NCBI GenBank assembly: GCA_029983555.1
Contig: JASBZH010000057.1
Span: forward strand, 1 to 7,520
Source of the DNA: Peptoniphilus sp.
GTDB lineage: Bacteria > Bacillota > Clostridia > Tissierellales > Peptoniphilaceae
Reading direction: 5' to 3'
Length of the DNA: 7,520 nt
In this document: positions 5,772 to 7,520 of the stretch, piece after piece
How positions within the stretch are numbered: position 1 is the first letter of the stretch
Layout of the letters: every line of letters starts with the position of its first letter
Position numbers and translations under genes: made by a program
The notes under the pieces: model-generated
Database searches by the model: none
What the model saw: only the letters and a program-made list of their open reading frames with translations
Told to the model about the DNA's origin: nothing

Positions 5772-6087
5772 AATTTTGTGCTTTAAAATTTTTTATTTAT
5801 AAGTTGGATAATAACCTCTAAAGACGTAATTCTGAGTGTAGTAAATTAATTAACAACCCCAATAAACGTCATCTTGAGCGAGCACGCAGTGCGAGCCGAA
5901 AGATCTTGTTGTTGTGGAGTTGCAGTATTGATTTTATGAGAAGTTTGTAATTTTTTATTATAAAAGTTTTCTTAAATACAAGTTATTTTCTAAAACTGTA
6001 TTTTTATTCTCTTTGTGATAAGACTTTTATTATTCTTAATTAATATCTCCTTTACTGCTAGATCCCTCGACTACGCTCGGGATGACG
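5772..6087. repeat. MITE-like composite repeat, copy 3 (5867-6087) with diverged linker
   Basis: 5772-5866 holds no gene; its second half (GTAGTAAATTAATTAACAAC to CGTCATC) is a diverged form of the linker seen before the other left modules. The element itself is 221 bp. Its left module, 5867-5906, has the same 40-bp layout as 229-268 with palindromic centre GCACgcaGTGC; its right module, 6060-6087, is identical to 120-147. The conserved inner ends (ATGAGAAGTTTG; TATCTCCTTTACTGCTAG) enclose a middle that differs from and is longer than that of copy 2 by roughly 50 bp. So the ends are conserved while the cargo changes. Confidence 0.72.
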
Positions 6088-6578
6088 GTCTGGATGGATT
6101 TTCTCTACTCAAGGTCTAATACTGTAAGTGCGACTACGCTCGGGATGATGGTGTGGAGTAATTTAAATAGTAACCCTATCAAGCGTAATCTTGCGCGAGC
6201 GCGCAGTGCGAGCCGCCGTGTGCCCGTAAGGGTAAAAGATCTAACACTATTGGAGTTACAGTGTTAATTATTTTATAAAACTGCGTTTTAATGCTTTATT
6301 CGAAGGATAAGAAAGGGGGCATTCCGCATTCGCTGCGAGGCCCCCTTTCCTATCCTTCGAGCTTCCAACTAAACCCCCACGCCCACTTCGGATAACATAT
6401 TCTTCATATTAATCTTTTTACTTCTCCGTAAAAAACCTAAATTTCAGAACTCGCAGATTTTTTTACTTTTATAAATTACTTATTCATACATTTTTTATTA
6501 TTTTTTAAATACTCATTATGGTTTGCTCAAACATGCTGAAATTTTTTACGGTTTTTTACGAAACACTTCTTGCTGAAA
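6088..6578. repeat. Repeat linker and hairpin-bearing composite block, first copy
   Basis: 6088-6183 is the linker (TACTGTAAGTGCGACTACGC, then GGAGTAATTTAAATAGTAAC). 6184-6242 is a left module with an altered, longer centre containing CCCGTAAGGG. 6243-6578 is a 336-bp block repeated at 6929-7264 with about ten differences. The block holds TAACACT/AGTGTTA, a large hairpin at 6300-6360, a decayed right module near 6380-6397, and an A+T-rich tail. That tail carries a long-range inverted repeat: CGTAAAAAACC.AAATTTCAG (6427-6447) against CTGAAATTT...GGTTTTTTACG (6536-6560). Short open frames here have no ribosome site and are not called. Confidence 0.8.
6300..6360. repeat. Large GC-rich hairpin, first copy
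   Basis: Arms CGAAGGATAAGAAAGGGGGC (6301-6320) and GCCCCCTTTCCTATCCTTCG (6340-6359) pair over 20 bp plus a flanking T-A pair, with a single A.C mismatch (6310/6350) on the plus strand. On the minus strand that position becomes a G.U pair, so a leftward RNA would be fully paired. The 19-nt loop holds an inner hairpin, CGCA-ttcgc-TGCG (6325-6337). No T tract follows on either strand, so it does not look like a terminator. The GC-rich stem stands out sharply in A+T-rich surroundings. Confidence 0.85.
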
Positions 6579-6668
6579 ATTATTCTGATTCAGTTTTTAT
6601 AGGATATAAATATTTTAAAATCTAGGCACAAAATAAATCTAATATTTATAATCATAACATCAACACTA
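6579..6668. other. Unique A+T-rich spacer, nothing recognised
   Basis: This 90-bp stretch is not repeated elsewhere in the window. I see no gene, promoter pair or hairpin that I would defend. Confidence 0.6.
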
Positions 6669-6843
6669 CGTCATTCTGAGCGGAAAAATTCGTTAGAATT
6701 TTGTAGACGAAGAATCTGGTGGTTGTGGAGTTGATATGTTAATTTTATGAGAAGTTTAAAATTATTTTTCTGGTTATGACTTTTATTTTGCTTAGGTTTT
6801 CACTACTCAAGTTCCAGATCCCTCGGCTACGCTCGGGATGATG
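6669..6843. repeat. MITE-like composite repeat, copy 4 (complete)
   Basis: A 175-bp element. The left module, 6669-6717, reads CGTCATTCTGAGCGG ... GACGAAGAATCT and has a quite different palindromic centre, AAAATTCgttaGAATTTT. The right module, 6816-6843, is AGATCCCTCGGCTACG ... GGGATGATG. The inner left text (GGTTGTGGAGTTGATATGTT) matches copy 1 at the window start. The core is A+T-rich and non-coding. Confidence 0.75.
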
Positions 6844-7264
6844 GTGTGGAGTAATTTAAATAGTAACCCTATCAAGCGTCATCTTGAGCGAAGCTTGCGA
6901 CGAAGGAACAAGCGAAGTCGAAAGATCTAACACTATTGGAGTTACAGTATTAATTATTTTATAAAACTGCGTTTTAATGCTTTATTCGAAGGATAAGAAA
7001 GGGGGCATTCCGCATTCGCTGCGAGGCCCCCTTTCCTATCCTTCGAGCTTCCAACTAAACCCCCACGCTCACTTAGGATGACATCTTCTTTATATTAATC
7101 TTTTTACTTCTCCGTAAAAAACCTAAATTTCAGAACTCGCAGATTTTTTTACTTTTATAAATTACTTATTCATACATTTTTTATTATTTTTTAAATACTC
7201 ATTATGGTTTGCTCAAACATGCTGAAATTTTTTACGGTTTTTTACGAAACACTTCTTGTTGAAA
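6844..7264. repeat. Repeat linker and hairpin-bearing composite block, second copy
   Basis: 6827-6879 matches 6134-6186 exactly at offset 693. 6877-6928 is a left module whose centre, GCTTG-N11-CAAGC, differs from the first copy. 6929-7264 then matches 6243-6578 at offset 686, nearly identical. The right-module relic is less decayed here (ACGCTCACTTAGGATGACA, 7065-7083). The long-range inverted repeat of the tail recurs at 7113-7133 and 7222-7246. No gene is supported. Confidence 0.8.
6986..7046. repeat. Large GC-rich hairpin, second copy
   Basis: It is identical to the hairpin at 6300-6360: arms 6987-7006 and 7026-7045, same loop and same single A.C (minus strand G.U) position. Its perfect preservation contrasts with differences elsewhere in the duplicated block. 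Confidence 0.85.
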
Positions 7265-7344
7265 TTGCTACAACACACTTTTGTTATGAATAAAATATTA
7301 TTAAAGTACAGAAATATATTAATCTACACAAAGTTCCAATACTA
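7265..7344. other. Unique A+T-rich spacer, nothing recognised
   Basis: This 80-bp stretch between two repeat elements is unlike the spacer after the first hairpin block. No gene or regulatory signal can be supported. Confidence 0.55.
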
Positions 7345-7520
7345 AGTCATTCTGAGTGAAACGCAGGGCGAAGCCTTGAATGGAGTCGCCGCGTACCCGT
7401 AATGGTAAAAGATCTAACACTATTGGAGTTACATTGTTATTTTTATGGGAAGTTTAAAATTATTTATTTATTTTAAATTGCAACAATAAGTTAGCCACTT
7501 GTAATAAATCATATCTCAAA
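7345..7520. repeat. MITE-like composite repeat, copy 5 (right end outside the window)
   Basis: The left module, 7345-7415 (AGTCATTCTGAGTG ... AAAAGATCT), is the longest seen. Its centre joins pieces found in other copies: AATGGAGTCG as at the window start, and a TACCCGTAATGGTA hairpin like CCCGTAAGGG at 6223-6232. The usual inner text follows (TAACACTATTGGAGTTAC, GAAGTTTAAAATTATTTATT) and then unmatched A+T-rich sequence to the window end. Confidence 0.65.

Noticed and set aside
6082..6267. 61-codon open frame in the right array
   Set aside because: It runs through repeat modules, has no ribosome site, and its sequence is explained by the repeats.
6300..6360. Intrinsic terminator
   Set aside because: The stem is strong but no T tract follows on either strand and no gene ends nearby.
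6533..6625. 30-codon frame starting MLKFFTVFYETLL, also begun in the second block copy
   Set aside because: No ribosome site; the frame diverges and ends differently in the second copy; the start is part of an inverted repeat.

Overview
The window looks like chromosome from a low-GC Gram-positive anaerobe of the Firmicutes (Bacillota). The support is A+T-rich codon use, a T-box leader on an aminoacyl-tRNA synthetase gene, strong AGGAG-type ribosome binding sites, canonical TTGACT/TATAAT promoters, and a MazF very close to the Bacillus/Clostridium EndoA type. The repeat style and gene set suggest the Tissierellia/Peptoniphilaceae group, but that placement is a guess.

Layout: 1-551 is a gene-free repeat array. 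552-3415 is a leftward unit: promoter, very short tyrosine T-box leader, tyrS, pepD, terminator. 3383-4607 is a divergent rightward gene encoding a fusion of holo-ACP synthase (AcpS) and ADP-dependent NAD(P)H-hydrate dehydratase (NnrD). 4602-5208 is a pair of small three-helix membrane proteins of unknown function behind their own promoter. 5300-5771 is mazF with its own promoter and terminator and no visible antitoxin gene. 5772-7520 is a second gene-free repeat array, related to the first.

How the genes fit together: tyrS and pepD are 8 bp apart under one T-box, so both should rise when tRNA-Tyr is uncharged. The synthetase would use tyrosine, and the dipeptidase could supply amino acids from peptides. 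The rightward block resembles the acpS - nnr - alr - mazE - mazF neighbourhood of many Firmicutes. Here acpS and nnrD are fused, and alr and mazE are missing from their usual place, which holds the two small membrane proteins instead.

The most unusual items are: (1) the tyrS T-box, whose Stem I keeps a recognisable K-turn and loop-E/specifier region but ends in a 3-bp helix capped by GAAA, with no room for Stem II or IIA/B; (2) the AcpS-NnrD fusion; (3) an apparently solitary mazF; (4) a family of MITE-like composite repeats with conserved ends and variable palindromic centres, two copies of which carry a GC-rich 20-bp hairpin. Both repeat arrays begin just past the intrinsic terminators that close the gene block.
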